Assembly: GCA_963691835.1 (NCBI GenBank)
Contig: OY829383.1
Coordinates: 4,898,001-4,962,000, forward strand
Reading direction: 5' to 3'
DNA length: 64,000 nucleotides
From: G963691835 sp963691835
GTDB taxonomy: Bacteria > Pseudomonadota > Alphaproteobacteria > Thalassobaculales > Thalassobaculaceae
Part shown: positions 1-9,021 of the stretch, in pieces
How positions within the stretch are numbered: position 1 is the first letter of the stretch
Layout: the number at the start of each line of letters is the position of its first letter
The notes under the pieces: model-generated
The model's input: only the letters and a program-made list of their open reading frames with translations
Databases searched by the model: none
Told to the model about the DNA's origin: nothing
Translations under genes and position numbers: made by a program

Positions 1-569
1 ATATCGTCGGCAACAATTGTTGCGGTACCTGTTTCCGGATCGAGGCGGTAGACGTTCTGCCCCAACTCCGGCTCGGATCTATGACCTTCGTAGTTGCCGA
101 GAATGCCGAACACCGGATCGGTGAACCAGATCGATTCGTCGGACTTCACGACAACATCGTTGGGGGAGTTCAGACGCTTTCCCTCAAAGCTGTCGATTAG
201 GACAGTGACGCTGCCGTCGTACTCGGTCCGGGTCACCCGCCGGCCGCCGTGCTCGCATGTAACCAGCCGTCCCTGACGGTCGCGGGTCTGGCCGTTCGCG
301 AAATTGGAGGGCTGGCGATACGCGGACACCTGCCCCGTGACCTCGTCCCAACGCAGAATGCGGTTGTTCGGGATATCACTCCAAAGAAGATACCGGCCAT
401 CACCGAACCAGATCGGCCCTTCGGACCACCGGCAGCCCGTATAGAGCCGCTCCACGCTGGCCAGCGGGAGCTTCAGCGCATCGAAGCTCGGGTCCAGCGA
501 GATCACGGACGGGTCTGGATACCGCAACGACGGTTTCCATTCGCTGATTTGGTTGGTGTCGTCGGACAT
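1..569 (-). CDS. SMP-30/gluconolactonase/LRE family lactonase (C-terminus beyond window)
   Basis: The reading frame opens at ATG 567-569 and runs off the left edge without a stop, so the C-terminal part is missing. The visible 189 or so residues show the SMP-30 pattern: a WSEGPIWFGDGRYLLWSDIPNNR-type first blade, then NGQTRDRQGRLVTCEHG and a SPNDVVVKSDESIWFTDP stretch, which carries the Asn and Asp metal ligands of this beta-propeller family. It is the last visible gene of a uronate-oxidation operon, 41 bases after garD. The likely role is cytoplasmic hydrolysis of the aldarolactone released by uronate dehydrogenase. The family call is firm and the substrate is inferred from the operon. Confidence 0.85.
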   Translation of the reverse strand, partial: MSDDTNQISEWKPSLRYPDPSVISLDPSFDALKLPLASVERLYTGCRWSEGPIWFGDGRYLLWSDIPNNRILRWDEVTGQVSAYRQPSNFANGQTRDRQGRLVTCEHGGRRVTRTEYDGSVTVLIDSFEGKRLNSPNDVVVKSDESIWFTDPVFGILGNYEGHRSEPELGQNVYRLDPETGTATIVADD

Positions 570-610
570 TGTCACTCACCCGGGCTGATGGAGGACGGAT
601 CTTCGTCCGG

Positions 611-2161
611 TCAGGTCACCGGACCCGGATTGAATAGCGCAAGCTGGTTGGAGAGACCAAGGCGTTCGGCACACGTCTTCTCGCCACTGGCAACAGCGAG
701 GATCTTCTCGAACATCTCCAAGCCCATCTCTTCAAGGCTCCGGTTCGCCGAAATCACCCGGCCCGCATCGATGTCCACCAGATCATGCCATCGCCTTGCA
801 AGGTCCGTCCGGGTAACGACTTTGATCACCGGCACTTCGGCCAGGCCATAGGGCGTTCCGCGGCCGGTCGTGAAGACATGGACATTCATCCCCGCCGCGA
901 GTTGCAGCGTGCCGCAGATGAAGTCGGAGGCCGGTGTTGCGGCGAATAGAAGACCTTTTCGTGTGGCCCGTTCGCCTGCCGGCACCACGCCGGACAGGGG
1001 CATTGAGCCGGACTTGCTGATCGAACCCATCGCTTTCTCCGCGATGTTCGACAGCCCGCCCTTCTTGTTGCCGGGGGTTGTGTTGGCGCTGCGGTCGGAC
1101 TGCCCCGACTCCAGATAGGCATCGTACCATGCCATCTCCCGGATCAGGTCTTCGGCGACATCCGGTGTAGCGGCGCGCGCGACCAGACGGTCGATCCCGT
1201 CCCGAACCTCCGTCACCTCCGAGAACATGACCGTGCCCCCGGCCCGCACGATCGTGTCCGCGGCGATGCCAAGAGCAGGATTGGCCGTCACACCGGACAG
1301 CGCATCACTACCGCCGCACTGCATCCCGACCACCAGATCCGAGACCGGACACGTCTCCCGCCGCCTTGCATTCAAGGTGCTCAGATGACGCTCTGCCGAC
1401 TGAAGGATCGAGGCAATCATCGCCTCGAACCCAACATGTGTTTCATCCTGGAGTGTGACGAGGCTTGTATCCGTCTGGGCCTCCGATGCGTCGCCCGGTA
1501 TCTGAAACATGTCGGGAAACAGCCGGGACGGCTGCAGCTTCTCACAGCCGAGACTCACAACCATCGTCGAGCCCGACAGATTGGGATTCCGGGCGATGTT
1601 GTGCAGGGTCCGGATCGGCACCGCCGCACCCGGCGCGTCGATGGCAACACCGCATCCGTAGGTGTGATCAAGGGACACGACATCGTCGACGTTCGGGTAC
1701 TTGGGAAGGATTTCCCGCCGGATCCTGCCGACCGCATGTCCAACAACGCCGGAGACACATTGGACCGTGTTGGTGATGGCCAGAATGTTCCGGGTTCCGA
1801 CGGTCCCGTCCGGGTTCCGGAAGCCTTGGAAGCTGTAGCCTTCCAGAGACGACAGCTCGGCGGGCGCGCCGGACGGCATGGCCAGTTCGGAGAGAACCGG
1901 CGGCGACGGCATCTCCAGGTTTGACTCCTTGACCCAGGCGCCCGCGGGGATCGGCTCCGCCGCGTACCCAATGACCGTGCCGTACCGGAGGACAGGGTCG
2001 CCCGTCCCAAGGTCCGTCAGCGCTACTTTATGCGCTTGCGGGACCGCCTCGGTCAGGGTTAGCCCGTCAACCTCGGTTCCGTTCGGCAAGCCACCGTCAT
2101 TTGCGACGACGGAGACGTTGTCGGCCGGGTGCAACCGGATGAGGCGTGGCTGGTCAGCCAT
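611..2161 (-). CDS. garD: Galactarate dehydratase (GarD, UxaA/GarD family)
   Basis: The 516-residue product matches the length and layout of E. coli GarD. An N-terminal SAF-like domain (about residues 8-85) is followed by the large catalytic part, with YGCG at 168-171, GCEKLQP at 205-211, QCGGSDA at 281-287, a SANTTPGNKKGG stretch and a C-terminal NQLALFNPGPVT end. GarD removes water from galactarate to give 5-keto-4-deoxy-D-glucarate, using iron. It starts three bases after the garR stop, which implies translational coupling. Altronate dehydratases share the fold, but full length and the C-terminal signature favour GarD. Confidence 0.93.
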   Translation of the reverse strand: MADQPRLIRLHPADNVSVVANDGGLPNGTEVDGLTLTEAVPQAHKVALTDLGTGDPVLRYGTVIGYAAEPIPAGAWVKESNLEMPSPPVLSELAMPSGAPAELSSLEGYSFQGFRNPDGTVGTRNILAITNTVQCVSGVVGHAVGRIRREILPKYPNVDDVVSLDHTYGCGVAIDAPGAAVPIRTLHNIARNPNLSGSTMVVSLGCEKLQPSRLFPDMFQIPGDASEAQTDTSLVTLQDETHVGFEAMIASILQSAERHLSTLNARRRETCPVSDLVVGMQCGGSDALSGVTANPALGIAADTIVRAGGTVMFSEVTEVRDGIDRLVARAATPDVAEDLIREMAWYDAYLESGQSDRSANTTPGNKKGGLSNIAEKAMGSISKSGSMPLSGVVPAGERATRKGLLFAATPASDFICGTLQLAAGMNVHVFTTGRGTPYGLAEVPVIKVVTRTDLARRWHDLVDIDAGRVISANRSLEEMGLEMFEKILAVASGEKTCAERLGLSNQLALFNPGPVT

Positions 2162-2164
2162 GGC

Positions 2165-3052
2165 TCAGCCCTTGCTGACCTCATGGTTCGCCAACCGCTC
2201 CAGCGCGCGGACCATGCCTGAGTGGTCCCAGGCGGCACCGCCGTTCGCCGAACACGCGTTGAACAGCTCCTGCGCCGTCGCCGTATTCGGCAGGGACACC
2301 CCAAGTTCCCGTGCGTTGGAGAGTGCGAGACTAAGGTCCTTCTGATGCAGTTCGATGCGGAAGCCGGGATCGAAAGTCCGCTTGATCATGCGTTCCGCGT
2401 GCACTTCCAAAACCTTGGAGGATGCGAACCCGCCCATCAGGGCCTGACGCACCTTCTCAGGGTCCGCGCCGGCTTTGGAGGCGAAGAGGAGCGCCTCGCT
2501 CACCGCCTCGATGTTGAGTGCGACGATGATCTGGTTGGCGACCTTGCAGATCTGACCATCGCCGATACCGCCGACATGGGTGATGTTCTTACCCATCAGC
2601 TCGAAGAGAGGTTTGACCCGGTTGAACCCGGCCTCCGTGCCGCCGCACATGATTGTCAGGCTGGCTGCCTTCGCACCGACCTCGCCGCCGGAGACCGGCG
2701 CGTCCACATAATCACAGCCAAGCTCCCCGATCTTCGCCGCGAAGGCCTTGGTGGCGAGCGGCGAGATCGAACTCATGTCGACGACACACTTCCCGCTGGT
2801 GAGGCCGCTTGCCACGCCCGCCTCGCCGAACAGTACGTCTTCGACATGCGGCGTGTCGGGAACCATCAGAATGATCGTGTCGGCGTTCTCCGCGACCTCC
2901 TTTGGGCTGGAGCACACGACGCCGCCCGCCTGCGCCAAGTCGTCGGGAACCCCGCTCCGGGAATGAAGAAATACCTGATGCTGGGCCGCGATCAGATGCC
3001 CGGCCATGGGTGACCCCATGATGCCAAGACCGATGAATCCTACGGTGCTCAT
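2165..3052 (-). CDS. garR: 2-hydroxy-3-oxopropionate (tartronate semialdehyde) reductase
   Basis: This 295-residue member of the beta-hydroxyacid dehydrogenase family has the N-terminal Rossmann motif GFIGLGIMGSPMA, then the substrate-binding APVSGGEVGA segment and the KVANQIIV segment with the catalytic Lys. GarR reduces tartronate semialdehyde to D-glycerate with NAD(P)H, the last step of the aldarate route. I start at ATG 3052 because GGAGGGG lies just upstream; an upstream TTG in the same frame has no ribosome site. It sits between garL (24 bases upstream) and garD (12 bases including the stop downstream). Other 3-hydroxyacid dehydrogenases share the motifs, so the specific name rests on the operon. 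Confidence 0.9.
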   Translation of the reverse strand: MSTVGFIGLGIMGSPMAGHLIAAQHQVFLHSRSGVPDDLAQAGGVVCSSPKEVAENADTIILMVPDTPHVEDVLFGEAGVASGLTSGKCVVDMSSISPLATKAFAAKIGELGCDYVDAPVSGGEVGAKAASLTIMCGGTEAGFNRVKPLFELMGKNITHVGGIGDGQICKVANQIIVALNIEAVSEALLFASKAGADPEKVRQALMGGFASSKVLEVHAERMIKRTFDPGFRIELHQKDLSLALSNARELGVSLPNTATAQELFNACSANGGAAWDHSGMVRALERLANHEVSKG

Positions 3053-3076
3053 TCGCCCCTCCAAAACCTGAACTGC

Positions 3077-3865
3077 TTAGTACCCCGAAGTGGGTGTCCC
3101 CGGCATGCCGTCCCGCATGGCGGACAGGATCTGTTGCGATCCGGACGCGATGAGACGCGCATCCGAGGAGATCGTCACGAACTGATACCCCATCTCGATC
3201 CGTTTCAGGGCAGCTTCCGGTGTGCCGTTGTGAATTCCGGCAACTTTGCCATGTTCCCGGGCCTTCGCGACGATCAACTCGATCGCTTCAGCCGCCGGCG
3301 GATCGACGTCGTCGAAGGTAGGACGGCATCCCAACGCCAGCGAAAGGTCCGACGGCCCCACATAGACGGCGTCCAAGCCTGGGGTCGCCAAGATCTCCTC
3401 CAGGTTATCCAACCCTGCCCGGGTTTCGATCATCGCAAACACAACGATCGTCTCGTTCGCATGCGACGGGTAGTCCGCACCGCCGTAAAGAAGGGCCCGA
3501 ATGGGGCCGAAGCTGCGGGTGCCGAGCGGCGGGTATCGTGTGTAGGAGACAAGCTTCTCCGCATCTTCACGCGAGTTGACCATGGGGCAGATCACGCCGT
3601 AGGCGCCTGCATCAAGAACCTTCATGAGGTGTGCCGGATCAAGCCAGGGAACCCGCGTCACCGGTACCGTCTCGGTCGTTGAGATGGCGGTCAGCATGGA
3701 CACGGCCGCCTGGTAGTCGACCACACCGTGCTGGAGATCGACGGTCAGCGAGTCCCATCCCTGATGCGCCATGGTTTCGGCGGAAAACTCGTGCGGCACG
3801 GCCAACCAACCGTTTACGGCGGCACCACCGGATGCCCAGATCTGTCGAAGCCTGTTCGCCCTCAT
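3077..3865 (-). CDS. garL: HpcH/HpaI-family aldolase, 2-dehydro-3-deoxyglucarate aldolase (GarL-type)
   Basis: The 262-residue class II aldolase has the family landmarks: an early catalytic His in VDLQHGVVDY, the substrate Arg in TRVPWLDPAHLMKVLDAGAYGVICPMV, the metal-ligand Glu in FAMIETRAGLDNLEEI and the Asp in YVGPSDLSLALG. GarL splits 5-keto-4-deoxy-D-glucarate into pyruvate and tartronate semialdehyde, linking garD to garR. The start has AAAGGAA upstream. The 89-base gap after udh carries no clear terminator, so co-transcription is likely. Related aldolases act on 4-hydroxy-2-oxo acids; context favours the GarL assignment. Confidence 0.88.
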   Translation of the reverse strand: MRANRLRQIWASGGAAVNGWLAVPHEFSAETMAHQGWDSLTVDLQHGVVDYQAAVSMLTAISTTETVPVTRVPWLDPAHLMKVLDAGAYGVICPMVNSREDAEKLVSYTRYPPLGTRSFGPIRALLYGGADYPSHANETIVVFAMIETRAGLDNLEEILATPGLDAVYVGPSDLSLALGCRPTFDDVDPPAAEAIELIVAKAREHGKVAGIHNGTPEAALKRIEMGYQFVTISSDARLIASGSQQILSAMRDGMPGTPTSGY

Positions 3866-3954
3866 GATGTTCCTTTGATCTTGCCTTGGAGATCGACTCT
3901 ACAGTCGACCATCGCATGACTGTCGAGAGGTTCAGCGCCGGATTGCCCGCGCCA

Positions 3955-4755
3955 TCAACCTTCCTGAATACCCTCGGCACAGAATGGGCCACCTTGAAAG
4001 ACGGCGTTCGCATCGTCGATCGACGGCCGTTCCACCTCGGCTTCGACCGCCGCGCGGAATCTTTCGGCGCTGTCTCTCGGCTGCCATCCCAAGTAGGCGA
4101 CCTGACTGTTGTCCCACCAGGACGCCGGATTGTCGGACGCCCCATAGATGATCGGACAGCCAAGCTTCGGCACGGCGAAAATCCGCTCAAAAAGCAGGAT
4201 CAGGTCGTCATAACTGAGCCAGGAAGAGAGCGACCGGTAATTCGTGGCCTCCGGAAAGCACCAGCCGATCCGGATACTCGCCGTCTCAATGCCGAACTTG
4301 TCGAAATACATCCGGGCCAAGGCCTCACCAAACACCTTCGAGACCCCATAGAGACCGTCAGGCCGGGTTGGGGATTCCGCGTCCAGCCGGACTGTCTGAG
4401 GATGAAATCCAATCGCATGGTTTGAGCTGGCAAATGCGATGCGCGGTGTCACAGAAGCCTTACGCGCGCCCTCGTAGAGGCTGTACATCGCATCGATGTT
4501 GGACGCCCGAATGATGTCCCAAGGTGCTTCGACGGATTGCCCCGCCAAGTGAACGATACCGTCGCACCCCTCCACCAGTTCCTCGACGGCCGCCCGGTCG
4601 GTGAGATCACAATGAACAATCTCCTCATTCGGTCCCGCAGCGGTTAACCCGTTGAGGTCGGTCAGGCGGATGGTGTGTGCCAGATGACCCAGCCTTTGCC
4701 GGCAAAGCGTTCCCAACCGACCGTTCGCGCCCGTGATCAGTAGTCTCTGGAGCAT
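3955..4755 (-). CDS. udh: Uronate dehydrogenase (NAD-dependent SDR)
   Basis: The 266-residue extended SDR resembles Agrobacterium uronate dehydrogenase (265 residues) along its whole length. The NAD site is ITGANGRLG, the NDLT-like segment is HCDLTDRAAV, and the catalytic part is FASSNHAIGF with YGVSK. The tail reads NPASWWDNS...FLGWQP-like, a hallmark of these enzymes. It oxidises D-galacturonate or D-glucuronate to the aldaro-lactone, the entry step of the pathway encoded downstream. It starts after a 173-base gap containing a palindromic operator candidate and a hairpin, so it may have its own promoter in addition to read-through from dctP. Confidence 0.92.
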   Translation of the reverse strand: MLQRLLITGANGRLGTLCRQRLGHLAHTIRLTDLNGLTAAGPNEEIVHCDLTDRAAVEELVEGCDGIVHLAGQSVEAPWDIIRASNIDAMYSLYEGARKASVTPRIAFASSNHAIGFHPQTVRLDAESPTRPDGLYGVSKVFGEALARMYFDKFGIETASIRIGWCFPEATNYRSLSSWLSYDDLILLFERIFAVPKLGCPIIYGASDNPASWWDNSQVAYLGWQPRDSAERFRAAVEAEVERPSIDDANAVFQGGPFCAEGIQEG

Positions 4756-4841
4756 GCTGCGTTCCTTACGTGTCCATACTGAGAAGCGCTTGCCGCGGCA
4801 GGGTGCCGCGTCACGAAATCCTGCGATGGAACAGACAATAA

Positions 4842-4855
4842 TGAAATCGATTTTA
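4842..4855. promoter_or_regulatory. Candidate LacI-type operator upstream of udh
   Basis: TGAAATCGATTTTA differs by one base from the perfect palindrome TGAAATCGATTTCA found at 9022-9035 beside the lacI gene of the same cluster. It lies 87 bases before the udh start. A shared site in two promoter regions of one operon is what a dedicated LacI repressor would need. Confidence 0.6.
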
Positions 4856-4886
4856 TATCTGCAGCCAACGCCACCCCAGATCGGTC

Positions 4887-4918
4887 GAAGAGAGCGCGGA
4901 GCCTTCCGCGCTCTCTTC
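4887..4918 (-). terminator. Stem-loop after TRAP binding-protein gene
   Basis: A perfect 14-bp inverted repeat (4887-4900 and 4905-4918) with a 4-base loop lies just after the dctP stop on the minus strand. It has no long T-run, so it may be a partial terminator or an RNA-stabilising hairpin. Confidence 0.65.
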
Positions 4919-4928
4919 AGTTTCTACG

Positions 4929-5912
4929 TTACTTCGTGTTCTGAACCGCCTCGAGAAGCTCCGGACCATGCTTGTCCTTGAAGCCCGCATAGACGGGATC
5001 CATCCGGGCCCGGAACGAGGCGACATCAGCCTCATTCACTTTCATGCCCTTGGACTTCAGTTCTTTCAACGCGGCAGCGCCGACCTCAGCCGTGAGATCA
5101 ATCTCATACGCCTGAAGGCGGGCGCCTTCCTCGACGAGTGCTTTTTGTTGATCCGCGTTCAAGCCGTTCCACGTGCCCATGCTGATCGCAACGATCCCCG
5201 GAGGACGGAAGTGCTGGGTCATCGAGAGGTAGCTGCTGACCTCGTAGAACCGGTCGTTCAGCACGTTACCGGACGCATTCTCGCCCCCGTCCAGCACGCC
5301 CTGCTCAAGCGCAGTGTAGAGCTCGCTGTAGGACATCGGCGTGGCCGAGCCGCCCATCGCGTTCACGGTGTTGACCATCAGCGGGCTTTCCATGACGCGG
5401 ATCTTGAGGCCGTCCATATCTTCCGGCGTGACGATGGGCCGGACTTTGTTGAAGACGTTCCGGTAGCCGTTGTCGAACCAAGCCAGGATCTTGAGACCAC
5501 GCGCTTCGGCCAGCTCGTTAAACTTCGCACCGACCGGTCCGGAAACCACCGCTTTGAAATGCTCGGTGTCACGGATCAGGTACGGCAGGCTGAAGAGATC
5601 GAACTCGCCGACAAAACCACTGACCGGCGCGGTCAAGACCTGAGCCATCTGAATGCTGCCCAGCATCATGCCTTCGATGTAATCCCGCTCACCGCCGAGC
5701 TGGGCACCATCGAGAACCTCGATCTTCAGGCCAACATTCCGAGCCGCGATCTGATTGGCAAACCACCGAAGGGAGACGTTGTGGTGGTGCGACGGGCCGG
5801 TGACGGACGCCACGCGGATCGTGGTGTCGGCAGCCATCGCGTTTGACGTCAGTGCTCCCAAAGAGAGAACCGCCGCCGCCCCGATGCCTTTCAGCATTGA
5901 CCGTCTAATCAT
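4929..5912 (-). CDS. TRAP transporter substrate-binding protein (DctP family), likely uronate
   Basis: The 327-residue protein opens with a signal peptide (about residues 1-27, ending SNAMA-ADT), so it is periplasmic. The DctP fold follows. It has the FDNGYRNVFNKVRPI segment and the KIRVMESPLMVNTVNAMGGSATPMSYSELYTALEQGVLDGGEN stretch, whose Arg and Asn residues usually grip the ligand carboxylate. It sits between the M24 gene and udh, downstream of its own two permease genes. Context suggests D-galacturonate or D-glucuronate as ligand, a known ligand class for TRAP binding proteins next to udh. Confidence 0.88.
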   Translation of the reverse strand: MIRRSMLKGIGAAAVLSLGALTSNAMAADTTIRVASVTGPSHHHNVSLRWFANQIAARNVGLKIEVLDGAQLGGERDYIEGMMLGSIQMAQVLTAPVSGFVGEFDLFSLPYLIRDTEHFKAVVSGPVGAKFNELAEARGLKILAWFDNGYRNVFNKVRPIVTPEDMDGLKIRVMESPLMVNTVNAMGGSATPMSYSELYTALEQGVLDGGENASGNVLNDRFYEVSSYLSMTQHFRPPGIVAISMGTWNGLNADQQKALVEEGARLQAYEIDLTAEVGAAALKELKSKGMKVNEADVASFRARMDPVYAGFKDKHGPELLEAVQNTK

Positions 5913-6010
5913 CTTGTTACTCCTCCCGTTAGAGATTGATGTTTCCTGCGTTTACCGGCGAAAGGGCCGGCATTCCTTCCCGCCACGTTTGGCGGCGTGT
6001 GCCGGGCACC

Positions 6011-7168
6011 TCAACGTTGCACGGCAAAATCGTCCGGCTCGGCCAGAACGAGTTTGTTGAGTGGGTGAACCCCGTCTTCCGTGACGGCGACGACGACCTC
6101 GATCCGATAACCGCCGCCCGGCAGGTCGTGGAGGTCGAGCTTGACCGCGAGGGTCATGCCCACTTCCAGCTCGAAGTCGCTGTCGGAGCTGAGGTTCGGC
6201 GGCTCGACCACGTCAAGACCCACCGCATGGCCAACGCCACGCAAGCCTTTGGCGTAGGGTGTAAAATTCTGCGCAAACCCGTGGGGTTCGAGCTCACGCA
6301 GCAAGGTATCGAAGATGGAGCGGGCGGTGATACCCGGGCGGATTGTCGGGATCACCTTCTTCAAGGCCTGATGCCCGACAACAAGCGCGCGTTCCTGCTC
6401 GGGGTCGGCGCCGGGCATCAGAACGGTGATGCCGCCATCGTTGCAGTAGTGGCCAATGGCCGGATTGAAATCGAGCATCACGAACTCGCCGGGCTGGATC
6501 TTCCGGTCGGTCGCCCGCCAGGCGGGGTAGTTCGTGTTCGGCCCGGACATCACAACGGTCGCCGAGCCGATGTCCGCGTTCATGCGGCGGGCGATATTCT
6601 CCGCCAGACCCGCGACCTGGATCTCGGTCATGCCGACCTTCACGGCCTTCGCGGCCTCTTTCAGAACCGCGTCATTGATCTCGGCGGCCTCTTCCATCAG
6701 CGCAATCTCGGCCTCGGATTTGATCTTCCGGAGGTCCAGCATGATGTCGTCCCGTGCCTCGATGGAGGCTTCGGGAACGGCGTCGACGAGCTGCTCATAG
6801 ATCTCGAACGGCAGAATGTTCTTCCCGATCAGCGCAATCTTGCTGGCGCGCCCGACGATCGGCTTGAAGACCTGGGGAAAGTCCGAGTACGGGCGGTGAA
6901 TGCCGCGCACATCCTCGATCCAGCACATGTCCTTCGCCGCGTAAGCGTTCAGCCGCCCAAGAAAGGCGACCGGCGCTTCGTCGCCCACGATCAGAACAAG
7001 CTGGGGCGACTCCTCGATGACGTTGATGGGCTTGTAGTTCGTGACATACGTCGAGTGGCCGGACCGGTACTCATCGGAATAGATGATGAGGGCATCGTAT
7101 CCTTCGGACTTCATCCGGCTCCGCAGCTTCTCGGTCCGTTGCTGCAACTCTTCACGCGAAATTTCCAC
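6011..7168 (-). CDS. M24 family metallopeptidase-fold protein in the uronate operon
   Basis: The 385-residue protein has an N-terminal creatinase-like domain and a C-terminal pita-bread fold. Metal-ligand positions are recognisable in FVMLDFNPAIGHYCNDGGI (two Asp), GVGHAVGLDVVEPP (His) and GYRIEVVVAV (Glu). The position that usually reads ...EPG reads KLDLHDLP here, so the second-last ligand is not the usual Glu. The start is GTG at 7166-7168 with AAAGGAA upstream; no ATG fits. It lies between the TRAP large permease and the binding protein. It could be a proline-type dipeptidase or an amidohydrolase of the creatinase or ectoine hydrolase kind; I cannot choose. Confidence 0.75.
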   Translation of the reverse strand: MEISREELQQRTEKLRSRMKSEGYDALIIYSDEYRSGHSTYVTNYKPINVIEESPQLVLIVGDEAPVAFLGRLNAYAAKDMCWIEDVRGIHRPYSDFPQVFKPIVGRASKIALIGKNILPFEIYEQLVDAVPEASIEARDDIMLDLRKIKSEAEIALMEEAAEINDAVLKEAAKAVKVGMTEIQVAGLAENIARRMNADIGSATVVMSGPNTNYPAWRATDRKIQPGEFVMLDFNPAIGHYCNDGGITVLMPGADPEQERALVVGHQALKKVIPTIRPGITARSIFDTLLRELEPHGFAQNFTPYAKGLRGVGHAVGLDVVEPPNLSSDSDFELEVGMTLAVKLDLHDLPGGGYRIEVVVAVTEDGVHPLNKLVLAEPDDFAVQR

Positions 7169-7195
7169 GGCGGATTTCCTTTTCTGGGTTCAACG

Positions 7196-8473
7196 TCAGC
7201 GGCCGAAGATGCTCGGGACCGTCATGATGATGGCGGGGAACACGGCGCACAGGAGCAAGATGGCGATCAGCACGGCACAGAAGGGCACCAATCCCCGGAA
7301 CGCCTGGGAGATGCTGATGCCGGCGATGGCGCAGCAGATGTAGGTCAGGATCCCGACCGGCGGCGTCACGGAGCCGATCACAACCGCCATGACCAGCACG
7401 ACGCCGAAGAAGACCGGATCGATGCTCAACCCGAGGATCACCGGCAGAAGCACCGGGGTGAAGATGATCAGGATCGGTATGCCTTCGATGAAGAGCCCGA
7501 GGATCAGGATGAAGATCAAGATCAGAAGGAGAGCGATCGTCGGATTGGTCGAGATACCGCCGAGAACGCCAAGCACAGCGGCCCCAAACCCGGCCCAGGC
7601 AAGCAGCCATGCGAATGAGGTCGCCATGGCGATCAGGAACATGGCCGCAGCGGTGGTCACGGCGGCATCGACCAGAAGCTTCGCCACCAGCTTGAAGGTG
7701 AGCGTCTTGTAGACGAACGTGCCGACCAGGGCAGCGTAGGCGACAGCGACGACACCGGCCTCGGTTGCGGTGAAGATGCCTGAGAAGATGCCACCCAGGA
7801 TGATCACCGGCATGGCCAGCGCCCATGCGGCACCCCGGAACGCGGAGATTACGGGCGGCAGCTCACTTCTGGTCGGGGCTGGATAATTTCGTTTGCGGGC
7901 GATGACGTAGGCCATGCCCATCAACCCCAAGCCGACGATCAACCCCGGGACAAAGCCGCCGAGGAAGAGCTGCGCGATCGAGACGTTCGCGATGGACCCG
8001 TAAATGACCATCATGATGCTGGGCGGGATGATCGGCCCCATGGCACTGGATGAGGCGTTCACCGCGACCGCGTAGTCGGCGTCGAACCCGTTCTTCTTCA
8101 TGGCCGGGATCATCATCGAGCCCAAAGCCGAGGCGTCGGCCGTGGCAGACCCGGAGATGCCCGAGAAGAACATGCTTGAGACGATCGAAACATGGGCGAG
8201 ACCGCCGCGGATATGGCCGACAAGCGACCGTGCGAACGCAACGATCCGCTCAGTGATCCCGCAGGCGTTCATCAGTTCGCCGGCGATGATGAAGAACGGA
8301 ATGGCCAGAAGCGTGAAAGAGTCCACACCAACGAAGGCCCGGGTGACGATGCTGTTGATCGGCAGTGTGTCGTCCACCAACAGCGTGGTCAGGGCCGCGA
8401 TGCCAAGCGCAAAGGCGATCGGCATGTTGATCAGCAGCAGAACGAAAAAAGTCAGGAACAGGACGGTGAGCAT
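7196..8473 (-). CDS. dctM: TRAP transporter large permease (DctM)
   Basis: The 425-residue integral membrane protein has the DctM layout of about 12 helices. It shows the MPIAFALGIAAL start, FFIIAGELMNACGI, a GISGSATADASALGSMMIPAMKKNGF segment, a FTATEAGVVAVAYA segment and a SVTPPVGILTYI C-terminal re-entrant motif. It drives sodium-coupled uptake with DctQ and the binding protein. It lies six bases after dctQ and 27 before the M24 gene, so all are in one transcript. Confidence 0.93.
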   Translation of the reverse strand: MLTVLFLTFFVLLLINMPIAFALGIAALTTLLVDDTLPINSIVTRAFVGVDSFTLLAIPFFIIAGELMNACGITERIVAFARSLVGHIRGGLAHVSIVSSMFFSGISGSATADASALGSMMIPAMKKNGFDADYAVAVNASSSAMGPIIPPSIMMVIYGSIANVSIAQLFLGGFVPGLIVGLGLMGMAYVIARKRNYPAPTRSELPPVISAFRGAAWALAMPVIILGGIFSGIFTATEAGVVAVAYAALVGTFVYKTLTFKLVAKLLVDAAVTTAAAMFLIAMATSFAWLLAWAGFGAAVLGVLGGISTNPTIALLLILIFILILGLFIEGIPILIIFTPVLLPVILGLSIDPVFFGVVLVMAVVIGSVTPPVGILTYICCAIAGISISQAFRGLVPFCAVLIAILLLCAVFPAIIMTVPSIFGR

Positions 8474-8479
8474 CGCTGA

Positions 8480-8974
8480 TCAGCCCTCCCGTTCCTGAGT
8501 CGACAGGAAGTATCGGACCAGTCGTTCCGCGCAGATGAGGAATATCAGCGCCATGGAGATGGGAATGGCGATGTAGATCCAGGACATCTGCAGACCCAGC
8601 GCCGGCGAGCGCTGGAACATGTTCATGTTGATGACCGGGTAGCTGGCGTAGATCACCGTCGCCGCGAAGCCGCCGATCAAGGCGCTGGTCAGGGCTTCGA
8701 GGCCCCGCCGCATCGGCGCCGGCAACAAGTTGACGAACAGATCGACGCCCAGATGGATACCGCGCGACAACCCGATCGCCCCGCCCAGAAAAACGATCCA
8801 GACGAAGCAGTACCGCGCAAGCTCCTCCGACCAGGGCAGAGGGGCTGCGATGACGTAGCGGAAAATGACCTGAGCCAACGTCACGCAGATCATGACGACA
8901 GAGATCACGACGATCGATGCTTTCGCGACGCTAATCAGCCCCGACAGCACAATTGAATGCCCTTTGGCCTCCAC
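8480..8974 (-). CDS. dctQ: TRAP transporter small permease (DctQ)
   Basis: The 164-residue protein has four predicted membrane helices and the DctQ marker LPWSEELARYCFVWIVFLGGAIGLSRGIHLGVDL. It is the first gene of the uronate operon. The start is GTG at 8972-8974, preceded by GGGAGG seven bases upstream; no nearby ATG has a site this good. The promoter should lie in 8975-9121, where the LacI operator candidate sits. Confidence 0.9.
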   Translation of the reverse strand: MEAKGHSIVLSGLISVAKASIVVISVVMICVTLAQVIFRYVIAAPLPWSEELARYCFVWIVFLGGAIGLSRGIHLGVDLFVNLLPAPMRRGLEALTSALIGGFAATVIYASYPVINMNMFQRSPALGLQMSWIYIAIPISMALIFLICAERLVRYFLSTQEREG

Positions 8975-9021
8975 AGCAGGAACCTCCCATTCGCTCCTCT
9001 ATGGGAGCTTGTTGTCCTACA

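Noticed and set aside
5936..7618. A 560-codon plus-strand open frame
   Set aside because: It lies opposite the M24 and DctM genes, reads as a low-complexity Asp/His/Arg-rich protein and has no ribosome site; it is the antisense shadow of GC-rich coding sequence.
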